DNA from: Bradyrhizobium erythrophlei
GTDB taxonomy: Bacteria > Pseudomonadota > Alphaproteobacteria > Rhizobiales > Xanthobacteraceae
Assembly: GCA_900129675.1 (NCBI GenBank)
Contig: FSRD01000001.1
Span: 5,569,501 to 5,633,500, forward strand
Length of the DNA stretch: 64,000 nt
Direction of reading: 5' to 3'
Each line of letters begins with the position of its first letter. The first letter of the stretch is position 1. Below are positions 63,859-64,000 of the stretch, in pieces. The notes below the pieces were generated by a model. That model had not been told where the DNA came from, did no database searches, and worked only from the letters and a program-made list of their open reading frames with translations. A program made the translations under genes and the position numbers.

Positions 63859-64000
63859 CTAACGGTCCGCCGTCTTCTGGACCACGATGTCGGCGCCTTT
63901 GTTGAGCGCCGCCTTGAAGACCATTCTCAGTCCTGGACCTCGCAACAGTGCGTCGGGCGCACTGAACTTCGTGTCGATTTGCCGCTCTGCGCCAGTCAAT
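63859..64000 (-). CDS. C-terminal end of an unidentified protein, running off the window
   Basis: The frame reads LTGAERQIDTKFSAPDALLR, GPGLRMVFKAALNKGADIVV, QKTADR before a TAG at 63859-63861. Coding character is good. Only the last 46 residues are in the window; family not recognised. Confidence 0.5.
   Translation of the reverse strand, partial: LTGAERQIDTKFSAPDALLRGPGLRMVFKAALNKGADIVVQKTADR

Overview
The window reads as the chromosome of a high-GC alphaproteobacterium, most likely Bradyrhizobium or a close relative. The basis is the GC-rich sequence, the rhizobial-type insertion-sequence debris, many small lineage-type proteins, a class I PHA synthase, and a shikimate/quinate-to-protocatechuate catabolic block. 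No rRNA, tRNA or CRISPR array was found.

Layout. 0.8-6.3 kb, minus strand: a slipin/NfeD membrane pair, then a 2-oxoacid dehydrogenase E1alpha-E1beta-E2 operon without an E3. 6.4-16 kb: an accessory zone of tiny zinc-ribbon proteins, a complete IS630-type element carrying its own divergent HTH gene, a DUF3102-like protein, and a nested structure in which a dead group II intron holds an IS110 fragment and a second, apparently intact group II intron between its domains V and VI. 16-24.3 kb: a His-rich metal-binding protein, PhaC, and a four-gene sugar ABC transporter. 24.8-37.9 kb: an IS91-type remnant, then a ten-gene minus-strand operon (MHS transporter, pcaH, pcaG, lipocalin-like protein, SDR, acyl-CoA synthetase, alpha/beta hydrolase, a 54-residue peptide, aroQ, aroE). 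It is transcribed divergently from a LysR regulator and a two-domain 3-dehydroshikimate dehydratase. Together these convert shikimate or dehydroquinate to 3-dehydroshikimate, then to protocatechuate, and open the ring.

38-49 kb: a phosphoribosyltransferase, a YbhB-like protein, an MBL-fold plus CapA-type pair, an orphan TrpF-like protein, membrane proteins, an integrase joined to a truncated GIY-YIG gene, an IS66 remnant and a NYN nuclease. 49.8-54.6 kb: a complete ISNCY-type element abutting the 3' end of an nfrB-like glycosyltransferase that is translationally coupled to wecB, the gene pair expected for an N-acetylmannosamine surface glycan. 55-64 kb: small zinc proteins, a cyclase-like membrane protein, IS/intron debris, an exopolysaccharide-type sugar-phosphate transferase, DUF2336 and PilZ proteins.

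An intergenic hairpin repeat occurs at about 7.45, 55.95 and 63.71 kb with compensatory stem changes. The best candidates for follow-up are the nested group II introns, this hairpin family, the wecB-nfrB pair, and the tightly overlapped 54-residue peptide in the catabolic operon.
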